This document shows, in pieces, positions 12,352 through 24,553 of a stretch of DNA of 64,000 nt (position 1 is its first letter; every line of letters begins with the position of its first letter). The position numbers were made by a program, and so were the translations under genes. The notes below the pieces were generated by a model. It saw nothing but the letters and a program-made list of their open reading frames with translations. It ran no database searches and was not told the DNA's origin. Source of the stretch: Hyphodiscus hymeniophilus (Eukaryota; Ascomycota; Leotiomycetes; Helotiales; Hyphodiscaceae). The stretch spans positions 62,001-126,000 of the forward strand of contig VNKQ01000014.1 of assembly GCA_016508695.1 (NCBI GenBank), read 5' to 3'.

Positions 12352-12468
12352 ATGGCGATTACTGATACCAACGATACTCCACATGAATCTGGAAAGCCAC
12401 ATCTTCCCACTGCGGCATCCTCCGTCGAAGGTCACAAGGCAAAGGACTGTTCGAACGGTCATTTGTAA
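12352..12468 (+). CDS. possible 38-residue small protein
   Basis: A 38-codon ORF starts in strong context (CACCATGGCG) after a long A/C-rich leader of the kind seen in fungal 5' untranslated regions. It is hydrophilic, has no signal peptide or membrane segment, and I recognise no family. It could be a genuine microprotein, the first exon of a gene I cannot follow, or the surviving start of a lost gene. The start context is the only real evidence. Confidence 0.22.
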   Translation: MAITDTNDTPHESGKPHLPTAASSVEGHKAKDCSNGHL

Positions 12469-13204
12469 CGAGTTTTAACTCGCAATCGCGCCAGAGCCCT
12501 TGATCTAGTCATATGTACCAGAGTGTGCTCCATAGGTATTTGCTGTAGCAACTATGTACTGTCTGATAAGCTGTACGTAAAACAACAACGTTAAAGGACA
12601 TCAATCCAGCTGAACATCAGAGGCGCAAAATTCTGGACAGGTACCTGAGAACGAGGTCACCTACCCATCGCGAGGCGGGGGCACATGTTCCGCTTCTTAA
12701 AACGGGATGCAAAAACGGATCACGTGGGCCATCCCCGGACTTTTCTTTGGGTGTAGATGCGGCGATTTTCGCATGCTCTCCCCGCAACTCGCAACCCCAG
12801 GAACTCCATATTGGAGACGGATGTCCTGAAAGGGTATGCCTTTGGAAGTTTGGAGTCATGCAGCACCATGCCGTCTCTGAATGACGGACTTCCGGTAATG
12901 TTAGGATGTATTGCTCTCCAATTACCCCGCCCAACTTCCCACCTACTTCGCTCTCTGCCGTTTTCCGTGACCATATGGGATGATTGGAACTCTACGAACC
13001 TATCAGAATTATATAAGTCCAGTCGGGAAGAACGCCATCATGTTGGTACAAGCGGCAGAGTTTAATAGACACCGATTTGATACTTCGCCTTATCTGGATT
13101 TTTGGGATACTGTTTTGGGGATGCCGTCAGGCTCTAGGGATGCGAAGTAGAGCTCTCCTCTCAGGTGTACTCCGATCTACACCGGCACGACTAAAAAGAA
13201 AGAC

Positions 13205-13212
13205 GTATAAAG
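13205..13212 (+). promoter_or_regulatory. TATA-like box of the MFS transporter
   Basis: GTATAAAG lies about 115-120 bp before the ATG at 13327, a plausible distance for a fungal TATA element. Confidence 0.35.
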
Positions 13213-13326
13213 CCCATGGAACTCAAGCTTTTATGCCCAGAGAAACCACTTAACTAGTCGCCTTTTCAGCCTTGGCAGCATATTGCTCACTGCTCAGGAT
13301 TTATTCTCGTTTGATACTCTTTGGCA

Positions 13327-15050
13327 ATGACGGAAACTCAGATTCTGACCGTGGCTCAGCCGCAGAATCGGTGGAGGACTCTTTTCGCAAGCAAAATCTT
13401 CATCTTTTGGTCTCTCTACTCCTTTCTATCGTTGGTCGTTATCGGCTTCGATCTGTCGCTCCCTGGTCAAATCCTGTCCATGCCAGCATTCAACGAGGAG
13501 TTCGGACGTCTTTACAAAGGAAGCTATGTCACCCCGGCCCTATGGCAGTCTCTTTGGAACGGGCTGAGCCAGCTGGGTCAATGTATCGGAGCGTTGACAT
13601 CGACACCAATAAGCGAGGTCTACGGACGACGATGGTCCTATATCGTGGCATGTTGTACTTGCATCATTGGTATCGCCCTGCAGGTAGCATCTCATGATTG
13701 GAAGTTGATGCTCGTGGGAAAAACCATCAATGGTCTTGGCCTTGGGATGTGCTTCACATTTGCCCCGTTGTACATCGGCGAGAACTGTTTCCCCGAATTG
13801 CGAGGCTTCTTTCTCGTTTTCCTCAACTGGTCGATCACATACGGTCAATTCTTCGCTGCATTGACGGCTCGATGGTCCGAACTTCTCTCTGGCAACGCTG
13901 CTTGGCGCGTGCCGGTAGGAATGCAGTGGCTCTTCCCGGTCCTGACGTTGGCCATCATGCCATTCTTCCCCGAGTCCCCTTACTTTCTGCTCACGAAAAG
14001 AAAAGATGTAGTAAAGGCTCGAAAGTCCTTGGATAGATTGTATGGAAAGAAGAATGTGGCTCTCATTGATAGACGCTTGAAGGAGCTTCAAATTGAAATC
14101 GCAATGCATGATCAGGTATCTGCAGAAGTTACTTGGAAAGACTGTTTCCGAGGGAGCAACCGAGAGCGAACAAGTTTGACCTTCCTTACCGGCGCCACTC
14201 AGCAGATCATTGGCACTTCTTTCATTTTCTCATACTTCGGCTACTTCGTGGAGCTCTTCGGTGTCGCTCAGCCATTTGATATGTCGATCATCTTCTACCT
14301 TGCAGGTATTATAGGAAATAGCATGGCCTTCTATCTCGTCGAGCGTGTCGGGAGAAGGAAACTTGTGGTGCACGGCCTTCTGGTCATGTGGATAATGTTG
14401 ATACTTATCGGTGGCCTTGCATTCGCCAGTGGGAGCAATATTCCCAATGTTCTCGTGGCATTATTCATTATCTGGGGCTGGGTTTATGACTTCACCCTTG
14501 GAGCTGGAGCTCTTGTTCTTTCATCAGAGATTTCTGATCTCTCTCTTCGCGCATATACACAACGTAAGTTTAGTCGCAGCTTTGCCGCAGATTTGTTGTT
14601 ACGAACAGGATCCTGGGAGCTATAAATGCCTTCTTCTCTTCTTACCTCAATTCATTGAGCCCTATGCTAATGTTCAATTTATATACAGCGCTCGTAACTA
14701 TAGCCAATGCCGGACTAGGCTGGGTCAGCAACTTCGTATCTCCCTACCTCATTAACCCGGACGAAGCTAATCTCGGAGCGAAAGTCGGGCTGCTCTTTGG
14801 TGGACTGGGATTTTTGGCCTGGGTATGGGCCTACTTCTACGTTCCGGAGACGATGGCTCTTACGTATGTTGAGCTCTCATACCTTTTTGAGAATAAGACG
14901 AGTCGTCGAAAGTTCCCTGAAACAATTAAAAGATACCGAGAAGAGCTGGCGCGGAATGTGGAAATGGATGAAGGCGTGAAAGAGGGGATTATTATAGAAG
15001 GTGACAAAGTAGTTGCAGTTCACTCGGAAGATGTCTCCAGCCCAGTCTAA
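13327..15050 (+). CDS. MFS sugar/polyol transporter
   Basis: Plasma-membrane transporter of the sugar porter family, about 532 aa, exons 13327-14563 and 14689-15050. The 125-nt intron has a GCTAAT branch site and a TACAG acceptor. Twelve hydrophobic segments are visible. Sugar-porter signatures include the EVYGRR loop after TM2, PESPYFL before the central loop, and a VERVGRR motif in the second half, followed by a C-terminal VPET. The second exon rejoins at a segment typical for the family (WVSNFVSPYLIN), which fixes the acceptor. It most resembles fungal maltose/hexose permease-like proteins, but the substrate is not determinable. The neighbours do not point to a pathway. Confidence 0.85.
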
Positions 15051-15174
15051 TGACAATAAAGGAGATTGTTTTCTGAGTTCTTTAATGGAATCTTTATTTT
15101 CTCTCAAATCCTCGCCTTTCGATTCTTTCTTCTCTAACACAACTTCTGCTCCATGCTCTCGTCGTCTTCGTAGC

Positions 15175-16178
15175 TTATGCACCATCACAGTTCGAATCAA
15201 TACCTCCCCATTGATTCATGTATATTTCTCCAACAATCATTGACTCCTTTCCAACTGCTTGGCCATTTGGACTTAGACCGGCACAAATTTTGGAGGGCCA
15301 ACCTTTTCCACTCTCTTGAGTTCCCCAGAAGTCATCATTCTGGCCCGCCAAAGCATTAGCAGACTCCACAAAGGAGGCATCGTATATGTTGTTCGAATAG
15401 CCGTTGGCCTCATTCATATTCTCGCCATAAGTGTTAAAAGACACCCAGTCTACGTTACGCGTCGATCTCTTTTCCTTGGCAAGCGGAAGTGTCGAGTAGT
15501 TAGTTCCTTTGAACTCGTTGAATGACTCAAGAATTTGCCCCATCATGTTCGTGTGGCCTACTGCCGAACGAACGATATCGCTATCAAGGAGTGTTATCAG
15601 TCGTCCATTTGTCATATTCAAGCCCTCCAGTGGCCCCCCAGTATGATTAGCTGTAGGAAGTTTTTCTAACCACGTGACCGAAATTATAGATGTGTTGTGA
15701 TGATCGAGCATATCGCCATATGTTTGACTTAGTGACCAATGAGTGTCTGCATCGTAGTGGTGACTGACTCCCATAAGATTGTCGATGAGGGGTGCGTGAA
15801 CAGCTCGTTTTCCTTCTTTCGCGCCAACTCCTTCAAAAGTCCAACCTCTCTCTGCTCCATATGCACCCAATCCTCCAGCCATCCCCGCTGAGATAGCTGC
15901 GATCGATGCTGCAGTTATACAACCCCCAGCGCCTACAAAAGTCCCGCCTAACATACTTTAATCAAACATCAATCTTGATCAACATAAATTTCGGACTTAC
16001 CAAACATCGCTTGTAGGATCGGAGTGGTGCAGATGACAGTCGTAGCGTACACAGCACCTGATGCGACTGCACTAAACATTGCAATACCAAAACCAAGGAG
16101 GAATGTCAAGAAACCTCGCTCCTCGAGCAACGGTTCTAGCAAAGGTTCGATGAGGGAAGCTGTCTCCGATGGTGCCAT
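15175..16178 (-). CDS. orphan protein with two N-terminal hydrophobic segments
   Basis: About 316 aa, exons 16178-16001 and 15947-15175, with a 53-nt intron (GTAAG donor, TAG acceptor). A short acidic start is followed by a hydrophobic segment (about residues 25-55), and a second Gly/Ala-rich hydrophobic segment (about 60-90). The remaining ~225 residues are polar, with a W-rich, N/G-rich C-terminus and only two cysteines near the end. I recognise no family, no catalytic motif and no localisation signal beyond the hydrophobic region. It could be a membrane-anchored protein with an extracellular domain. It overlaps nothing and ends 124 bp from the end of the convergent MFS transporter. The intron joins the two hydrophobic segments in frame, which supports it being a real gene. 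Confidence 0.65.
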
Positions 16179-17139
16179 ATTGTTGGTTTTACAAAGTGAT
16201 GATCGTAGAGTGTGATGATTGTAGAGTGAGATGATGGTCGAGGTAGAAGTAACTTATCTGCTACCAGTTTATATATTGTTTGATATATTTGGCATGACTA
16301 ACATCTCCAGCCATTTCCCAGGTTAAATTCGAAACGTAGCATTGGCTTGCTTACTATCACTTTATATATCACCAATCTCCTTGACTATACTCTCAATGAA
16401 GTAATTTTGAAGGTAGAGTTGACTATCATCATGCACAACACCTCGTATTGAGTACGGACTTTGGGCATTTCTGGCGCAGTCCGATTACTCACACTCTGCA
16501 TTGGGCATGTAGCTGATTCAGGCTAAAAACCGAGCATGTCTCTCGACCATTGCTGCAACGAGGTCAGATGTTGCGAGAGTATAGCGCCAGGGGTAGCATG
16601 ATGGCCCTTTTAACGCACGACTCACTTCGGTGCGTTTGTTTCGATGCACTCGCACTATCAAATCGGTTCTCAAGATCTCTGCGAAGTCCCCTCGTCAAGT
16701 ATTGCACATCAAAATTCGTACTACAGTAAGCACGGTACCGCCTGCTAAGACCCCCGTACCGCGAACCGAGCACAAGGCGAAGGAGCCAAACCACTAAGTG
16801 GCCATTCGTGACTTGTTGGTGAGATTCCTTTGGGAGGACAGTACGGTAAATATAGGACCGAGAAAGTACCGTGAGATGATCGATAGTTCATTCTAGTGTT
16901 TCTACATAACGCCTACTAAGCCTGATCTGACATGTCACCCGTCCAATCCCAACCTTTTGGTGAGTCCACTCATATCAAACCCTCACCACGCGAATAAGCG
17001 TCATGAGTAACTCCAAAAACGCCATGCCCGTGATTTCCATTCGTGCGTTGATACAACATTGGGAACCAGCCTCAGTTGCCCATTCCCGTCGTTTCTTTCC
17101 CGCAAAGAGTCGTGATGTCGTACGATATACCCATGCCTT
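16179..17139. other. intergenic, upstream of the orphan gene and downstream of the Ost-alpha gene
   Basis: About 960 bp. It contains the promoter of the 15-16 kb gene and, near 16,905, a phrase of about 20 bp also seen in the candidate SINE at 8.6 kb. I see nothing else. Confidence 0.35.
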
Positions 17140-19095
17140 TCAGAATTCGCCTCCTTCATCACGTTTCGTCGCTGACCCCCAAAGGGCATTATGTACCTCG
17201 GGCGGTGTCTCGTCTCTTCTTTGAGTTGCGTTCGCCCACTGTTCGCTTGGAGCTTGTTGTTGCCTCCTGCCTTCTCGCTTTTGCTCTATATATGCTTCAC
17301 CTGATTGTGGCTGATATGCGTGGTATTGTGGTTGCGGATATGGTACTGGTCCTCCACTGACTGCCATACCGTATTGTTGTTGCCTATGGTATGGCTCTGG
17401 CTCTCCACTGACCGCCATTCCGATGTGCTGTTCCTCTTGCTGCTTCCTAAGCATCCCGGGCGTAGGATTCATACCCGCTAACCGGTCGGGGCTCTGATCA
17501 TAAGGACTGTCGTATCGATTTCCACCCGAACTAATATCTTGACCATTTGCATCATACCGTTGTTTGGCCGGAACATAACCTGAACCCCCAGGATTCAACG
17601 GATTTGGTTGTGCATGAGCGACTAAGCCCGCGCGCTCCTCGTCGGCAGGTGTTTTATTCGGCATGCCGAACTTACTTCTGCGAAACTCATCAGCTATCGG
17701 CAAATCCTCTTTCCCTTTGTAGCCAGCTGCCAACCCAGTAGGCCCTAAGGACATGTCATTTTCGTTTCCCGGATTGTTAATGTCGAAGGAGTCCACTTTA
17801 TAAGACGGGTCGTTTTCGCGGGTTTTGCGGCCGACAAACAGCCAGCGCATCCCTCGTGCGAAGCCCTTGACCAGATCCCACGGATTCATTGCATCTATCA
17901 AGGCTTTGACACCTAGGAAGCCACCTTGGTTGGGACCCAACTCGTTCAGCTTCGGGCCGGCGCTCGATGGTGAGAGTGGGTAAGTTCCGTGTACGAGACC
18001 TTGGGAATATGGCTTGTACGGGAATGCGAAGAGATGGAGGATGGAGAAGATTGCCATTTCAATACAAAGTAGTAATGATGGTATTCCGACTTTCAAATCT
18101 GGATAGGCGATTTTTGCTGTTGGTGACACGACTTGGAGGGTCGATGATGTGAGAATGCTGATCAGGAAGGACTGCCAGAAGGAGAGGAAGATAACAAGCT
18201 TGATTGCAACAACCTTGAGGAAAGGTCTGTATGGTGCAAGATCTTGGCGCGTTTGAATGTAGAATTGAATCAAGCAGTACATGGCGATCGAAACTGCGGT
18301 GGCTTCAATAACCTCGATCTATCAACATTAGCTTCGAACAAATCGCTGCAAGAGAAAGGAGAGATATACCCAGATATGAGCGAATAGTGGAGAATTCGAG
18401 GACTCGCAGTATCTGCTAAAGTATTGGGCGAGCACTGCTGTCACAGTCATAGTAACCCTGATGAAGCAATATTGATAGATCCCGGTCCAGATGATATTGA
18501 ACCATGTCAAACCACTCCGAGGCGTCCTCCAGGGTCCTCTATCTCCACCACAACATTTCTTCAATGTTGATATTGGTAAGACCCATCCCTTTGGCTGAAT
18601 CCCCCTGAAGTATGACTTTTGGTCGTGTAGGTTCGGTGCGATATAATGACAGAGAAGCGCGAAGAAGGAAGCGATCGCAAAGGCTTCGTAGCAATCGGAT
18701 ATGACTTCGAAGTAGATTGCGTGCCAGTAGAACCAGAAGGAGAGGAATGAGGCGACTGCGTAAACGGGTATCATGAAGAGGATGCGGATGATACTGCAGG
18801 TGGAATTAGCAGCTGAAAAGAGAGACGCAGGGCAAAACGTACTGTCTTTGCTCCCATGGTTTGGTGTAATGCAACGCATGCATCCATATTAGATAGAATG
18901 AGAGTAGAATGGCAATCAGTGTGCATGCTGCCGAAATGATCAAACCCAGGGTGTGAAAGGTCATGGATCCCACGAGGTGTTCTTCGGATGTGCCAACTGT
19001 ATACCGTCAGCATTTCGTTTTCAAGCCACATATTCAGAGAACACCATACTTCGCATATCATCCAGCGTAGCGTTACATGTCCCATTTAAACCCAT
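17140..19095 (-). CDS. Ost-alpha / TMEM184-family (DUF300) membrane protein
   Basis: About 600 aa, exons 19095-19050, 18996-18843, 18793-18370 and 18318-17140. The first ~330 residues hold about seven transmembrane helices with the family's conserved start of helix 2 region (HYTKPWEQRH then IIRILFMIPVYA), an NLHD loop, and a cysteine-containing KKCCGG segment. The last ~270 residues are a polar, Pro/Gln/Gly/Tyr-rich cytosolic tail with a near-repeat (two copies of GMAVSG followed by EPYHR or PVPYP). The family is the solute-transporter-like Ostalpha group (PF03619). In fungi its role is poorly known; an organellar or vacuolar membrane location is only a guess. Exon borders are fixed by conserved text across three introns, so the model is good except possibly for the very first exon. 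Confidence 0.85.
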
Positions 19096-21144
19096 TCTGG
19101 CGGTCGTCGGTCACCGCGAAGATGAAGCTGACAAATTGGGCACCACCAGGGCAACGTATCCCTCTCACTACTCCAGTATCCCAATGACTCCAGTGCTTTC
19201 GCAGGTGTCGTGCGCCGTCTTGAATGTTGATTGCTCGAAAAACTGGTGATGGGTGGTGGAGTTGATTCGTGTTCAGTGATGCGATCCCAATCTCGGTGGA
19301 TGCCTTGTCAACAGAGTATAGTCATGCAGCGGCTCACGGATGCATTCCCAGCCTCCGGACCCCTGAACAAAGTTGTGCGTGAACGTGGGAGATCTTATCG
19401 TGAGAGGCGGCAACTGGGTCATTCGATGCCTTCGTGAACTTTGGAATGTCGCGTCGTTTCTCGACAGGATAATTTCGTTGGAAGGTTTGCAAAAGAGGGA
19501 AGGGTCTGGAGGATGTTTCGTACACGAGGAGGGATGGGGCTGAGTTCAGCTAACTGTCGCATCTCTGAAGATCAAAATTAGAACTGGGTTTGCCAAGACT
19601 CTCGTTACGCGAAGAAGCCCTGTGCAAAATCCCAGAGCCAGATAGCCAGAGTAGCCAGACTGACTCCTGCGTAAGAATCCCCAAACTCGGACTCGGAATG
19701 GGCCTCTCAGAAGCGCTCAGCAGTGTCTGGGGACACAACTTACATACTTCAAAGCTACGAATTGCGCATTACGAGCTGGTTGCGGCCGAATAGTGGCATA
19801 GCCCTCCAAGGAAGAAGACCATCCTCGCATTATGGGGTTGGGCTGTAGGCTGACTGAGCGGGCAGTGGACAAGCTTTACTCGAGCACTGTTCTTTTCTTC
19901 ACACACGAGGGCGACGAGGACCTCTGAGCATTAGCACAATGATGCCCTGAGGTTGAAGATCCCCTTTCGCGACATCGAATGAAACGGCTTGGCGCTTTGG
20001 AATTGGACTTGGTCTTGCAGTGAATCGACTGCTTTGAGAGTTTGGGAACACTGGATATCGGATGAATATTCTATGTTGGACGTTGGAATCATTCATCTCA
20101 GCCTTATGGAAGTCCCTCACAGAGGAAGATGTGGCTGATAGGAACTTCTGATATTTAGCCCCCGACTCCTGCTGGCCACGAGTACTGTCGCTCTCGACTG
20201 AAGGATCATCAGATAACGAACAACGTCCTTTGAGGTTCATGTTTCATACCCCACCCACAGTGTTACACCCACACTCACGCTGCCACCTTGCATTGGATGC
20301 GGTTTCTGCTCAGTTCGCATTTTGTGGATGCCATGCTGAAACAGCCCACTCGTGGTCCAAGGACATCATGCAATAACACAATCAGGTGACTGTCATGTGA
20401 TTGGTCATTCGAAAAAGATAACCCTTCAACGGGGCAAGCAGAGTTCAAAGTGCATTGTATATTTGTTTTCCCGCCTTTTGCAACATCTTCGGGGCGGTTG
20501 TTACGTTTGAATCCGACACAAGTTCAGTCAACCTGACTCTCGTGCGTATGATCCTTTCCCCTCCATCCACGGTCATCAACGCCTGCAGGGAAAGCAGGTC
20601 ACCGCAGCACCTCATCTCTGTTTGGAGTTTCCTTGCGTCAGCCAATTCTTTGAGGGCTCGACTTGCAACATGAGCTTTCCATGGACAAAGACCCTTTGTT
20701 CGTGGACCTCGAATTTCACCTACAGTTTTGACTCGAGAGCGTCAGATTTCGCACAGGAAGTTGGCTTCTGCAATGTACTCGAGTATCGTCGGCCACTATT
20801 CGAGTCGAGAATATGCACGCCTCTCACAATGCAAATATCCAGGAAACCGTCATCTACGAGGAAGAGGCGAGACTGGCACAAGCATCATGCTCTCGTCACG
20901 AAGTCTGTAAAACACGTTTGTTCGATCTCTTTTTCCATTCTTCTTACAAGAATGTCGAGATTCGCCGCCTTGAGAAACTGGAGAGGTCAGGCTAGGAGTT
21001 TTACTTGTAGGTTCTTTCAAAAGCTCGTATTGGCTATATTCAGGTTGACGATTCCGGAGCTCAGAGTGCTCTGTGCTGAATCGAAGTAGATCGAATTAGC
21101 ACCCCCTTGTTTACGGAATAATACCGCCAGTCTGACGATACTAT
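19096..21144. other. intergenic, no supported gene
   Basis: About 2 kb. A 113-codon minus-strand ORF (20240-19899) is hydrophilic and unlike any family I know. Other frames are shorter. A short ATTGTT-type trinucleotide run lies at about 21,225-21,250, inside the adjacent relic. Nothing here can be supported as a gene. Confidence 0.35.
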
Positions 21145-21760
21145 TTATGGCAAACTTCCAAATACAGACAATGCTGTAGAATTATGTTCTATTGTCAATA
21201 CTTCAAAGATGCTCAAAACTTTTGAGCCATTATTGTTATTGTTATTACAACCTCTACACAGATATGGCCTTCTCAGCTCAAGGCCTCGCCTTCTCAGTAC
21301 TTGAGTCGGCCTTCGTCTTCCTTTTTTTCTCACGCTTCTCTTTCCTTTGCTTCGTCTAATCCCTCCACTTGGTCCATTCATCATCATGATATACCACAAG
21401 ATAAGAGAAAACACCAGATTCTCCAACCCAAAAAACATCATCGTCACCCAATCCCAATCGCTTTAATCATCGGCACAGCCCCGCTCGTAGCCCCAATATC
21501 CAACCAGCGCCTCACCAGGTTACTGGCCGCCATGGCAGTGCCCGCTTTGCCTGGATACAAGTCAACGAGCAAGACGACCAGTGTGTTTAAGGAAGCACTG
21601 ATGCAGATCCAGATGACGAACAGGAAAATCAATGGCCCAGAAAGGTTGACTTTGTATTGCACCATCCATGCGAAGACAATCATGCACGCTGAGCCTACGG
21701 CTAGCATAGGAGTGGCGACTTCGATGCAAGATCCCGGTTGACATAGCTTTTCGCGATTCA
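21145..21760 (-). pseudogene. C-terminal relic of a QDR-like MFS drug transporter
   Basis: Two minus-strand frames joined by a one-base shift encode the last two or three helices of a DHA1-type multidrug transporter. The upstream frame (21707-21444 and a little before) has the family text VDLYPGKAGTAMAASNLVRR. The downstream frame (from about 21445) gives TMMFFGLENLVF and a basic tail. At the junction (plus-strand base about 21445) adding one C would restore the expected G-W-T join. The N-terminal nine or so helices are missing: upstream there is an in-frame stop and then the NmrA-like gene's 3' end. The 5' loss is the strong evidence for a pseudogene; the one-base shift may be an assembly error, as elsewhere in this window. 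Confidence 0.7.
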
Positions 21761-21937
21761 GTCACAAGTAGCATAATTGGGTCTCTTTCTGACAGGACTT
21801 CAATTGGAGATATGTGAGCTCCCGAGTATTTGTTGCTTCTCGCACGGTCTCCACTACAGATATCTCTAAGAAGACATTAAATCCATTCCGTCAATCCGCT
21901 TTAACTCCCTACGGAAGTGGCTCACGGTGACATCCAC

Positions 21938-23028
21938 TCATACAAGCTGAAGGGGATGCGACTCGAGGTATTCTTGCAGTGTGGAGAGTCTCCCTCGGGC
22001 GTTCTCCGCAGCCCAAGCAACCAACTTCTCCGAGTCCGGGCCGAAGTAGCCAAACTCTTCCTGGTATTCAAAACCCTCGACGAAAATGGCAACCAAAGGC
22101 GGTGGAAGGATGCTCTCTAGCCCTTTCTTGAAGTCCTCAAGCGGGACCTGCTTGTACACGACTGTCTTGCCCGTGGTCTTGGTCAAGATGGCGGCGATTT
22201 CCTCAAAGGAATAGAGCGCCACGGCGGCACAGAACGTCTTTCCTTCGTACTTGTCGGGCTCAGCGAGGATGGCGCCAATGACCTTTCCTATGTCTCCGAC
22301 GGCGTCGATGTAAGGAGATTTAGTCTCGGCCAAGACGGGACGCGCCAGGATCCATGTGCCATCGGGAGCTTTCTGTGGAGCGAGGAATGGTTGGGACTGA
22401 AGATTCTCCATGAAATATCCTCCAGCGAAAAAGGCGCTCTTGATAGGAAGCCCTCTTATATACTTCTCGGCTTTTGCCTTGGCTTCGAAAGGTGTGATTT
22501 GGGTGTATCTACCGCCAGAAGTCTCGCTGGCTGATGGTAGTGTGCTGAAGATGATAAATTTGGCACCTTTCTCGACAGCAGCGTCCGCAACTGTCTTGGC
22601 GCAGTTGTACTCGATCTCCACTGCATCGGGGCCGAAGGAAGGTGTTGTCATTACGAAAACCGTGTGGACGCCAGTCAACGCTGAATCAATGGATGACTGG
22701 TCGAGCATGTCGGCTTGGACCAGTTCGACTGTCTTTTTGAGCTTCTTGGCCTGTTCCGAATTGATATCACGGGTGATGGCACGAATGTGGTATTTTTGTG
22801 AGAGCCTACAGTCCTGCAGTGAGCATTACTCTTTCCGAGGGGCTTTGGGGTGGCCAACAGAGTTTCACGAGAGATGGTCTGAGACAACACTTCTCACTTC
22901 TCGAAACAATGTAAGATGGTGAAAGGGGACGCCTGGAGTCAAACTTACTCTGTGTCATTCAGCACAAAGTTAATTACTGAACGACCTTGTTGGCCGGTGG
23001 CACCAAAGACGGCGAGGATCTGAGACAT
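21938..23028 (-). CDS. NmrA-like NAD(P)-binding protein
   Basis: About 315 aa, exons 23028-22949 and 22805-21938 with a 143-nt intron. The Rossmann nucleotide loop GATGQQG is at residues 9-15, followed after the intron by the strand-helix-strand with AITRD (the phosphate-binding arginine). The TPSFG and GGYFMEN segments are typical of the NmrA/HSCARG branch of atypical SDRs. These proteins usually lack the YxxxK pair and act as redox-sensing regulators or reductases; here the catalytic pair is not evident. The first exon carries only the glycine loop, and its phase matches the second exon exactly. Divergent from the DUF1304 gene. Confidence 0.88.
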
Positions 23029-24011
23029 GTTTAGGCAAGAAATTGTTGAAGCTTGAATACTACTCCTTCGAGTCATAACAAACATCTCAGGCGAAGCAAT
23101 TCATCTTAAATAAAACATTCCCACTCGAGCTGAGATTGAAAATCTCCATACTCGGGAACACACGGTGTTCAATAGACCGTGTCCGAATCATACAATGAAA
23201 AATCCTCCCGAGTCGGACAAACAACCTGCCATGTCAGAAATTGGTTGTCAGAATATAGCCACAATTCGGGCAGCAGACGACTCAAACAGAGTTCCATCTC
23301 TTGGTAGTGAGGAAAGGATAACAGATAGAGTTCAGATTCTACTTAAAAAAGGAGTGATAAGGGGTCTGAATATTGGATATGGAACCGAATGCGAAAAAGT
23401 AGGGGTATGGGTGGGCGACGAGCATTAGCTCAACCGGCGGGATGGGGCGATGACTTAACTCTGAATGCGTTGATGAGAGAATGTAGATGACATTGTGAAA
23501 ACCCACTAACGATCGACCTCCTAGCTTGGGAGAGAAACAATACATCTTCAGAGCGTTGATTGCCTTCATGCGCCGCACTTCCACCAGGAGACTTCTGCAC
23601 GACGCAAAGTCCACCGACGTTTTGTCGAATCCCACTGTCCGTCCCAGGGAAGAATGAAACTTCTCGTTCAATAAAAGGGTGTGGACAGTTAGTAGGAACC
23701 CAGTCCTTACATCCAACCTACCAATCGATCCAATCTATTTCATTGATGTCAGGTGAACGGCGAACGACGAGACGAGTCTGCCCACATAAAGAGAGCCTCA
23801 GGGTCGAAGCGCTAAAATCTAGCTGCATCGACTCCTGGAACCTCGGACGACGCTTTCAGCTTTCAGCTCTCAACCCCACCAACACGTGCATCATCCATAC
23901 TTGATCCTTCAAACAATCCCTCAGAATCAAATTACCTCTCCTCAAACCCAAACCCATCATAACTCCCTCGTCTACTTCACCCCTCCTCTCATAAAAATCA
24001 ACAAGCCCAAG
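23029..24011. other. divergent promoter region (NmrA-like gene / DUF1304 gene)
   Basis: About 980 bp between two genes that start outward. The right part (from about 23,760) is C/A-rich, as expected of a 5' leader before the ATG at 24012. No gene or repeat seen. Confidence 0.4.
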
Positions 24012-24553
24012 ATGCCATTCCTGACCGCCCTCCCCGTCTCCCTCGTAGCACTAATCCACATCTACATCCTCGTCCTCGAATCTCTCCTCTGGACGACTCC
24101 CCGCGGCCACAGAGCGTTCAGCCTCTCCCCCCCTTCGCAAAGCAGACGCAGGCGCTCGCCGCGAACCAAGGGCTCTACAACGGCTTCCTAGCCGCCGGAC
24201 TAGCTTGGGGGGTACTGCACCCGGTTGCGGAATTCGTGAGTCTCGATGTTTTCTTCTGGGCTGCCTTCGAGGTTTGAGGATTTGAGACTTTCGAGGGCCG
24301 GGAGGAGAGAAGTTTTGAGAATTCGCGAGGGAGCTACGGAGGCGGAATCTCGAGAGCGATGCGTGGTGCGAGATGCGAGATGGATGCTGACATGATATAT
24401 TCCCCCTCGTAGGGAGTGCAGATCCAGGGGTTCTTTCTGGGGTGCGTCGCTGTTGCGGGGGTCGTTGGGGCGGTGACGACGGGGAAGGGGAGGATTGCCG
24501 TTGTGCAGACGGTGCCGGCCGTGGTGGCGGGGCTGGCTTTATGGTTATTGTGA
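24012..24553 (+). CDS. DUF1304 small membrane protein, apparent one-base frameshift
   Basis: Small four-helix membrane protein of the DUF1304 family (function unknown), about 121 aa if the frame is restored. Exons 24012-24235 and 24413-24553. Exon 1 begins with the family start (VALIHIYILVLESLLWTTPR), then runs into a run of seven C at 24127-24133. An eighth C would give F-S-L-S-P-P followed by FAKQTQALAANQGLYNGFLA, the conserved family core. With that base, exon 1 is 225 nt and phase 0, exactly matching the in-frame exon 2; without it the frame hits a stop. I therefore think the gene is real and the missing base is a sequencing or assembly error, though a true frameshift cannot be excluded. 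The 177-nt intron is GC-rich. Confidence 0.7.

Larger units (their letters stand above)
11561..13326. other. intergenic between peptidase and MFS transporter
   Basis: About 1.8 kb. It holds a 38-codon ORF with good start context (12352-12468, listed separately), a palindromic TCACGTGA at 12106-12113, a CACGTG at 12721-12726, and the MFS promoter. Longer open frames at 11643-11939 and 12757-13065 have no features that support them. Confidence 0.4.

Noticed and set aside
19899..20240. 113-codon minus-strand ORF
   Set aside because: Hydrophilic, no motif, no splice partner; not distinguishable from chance.
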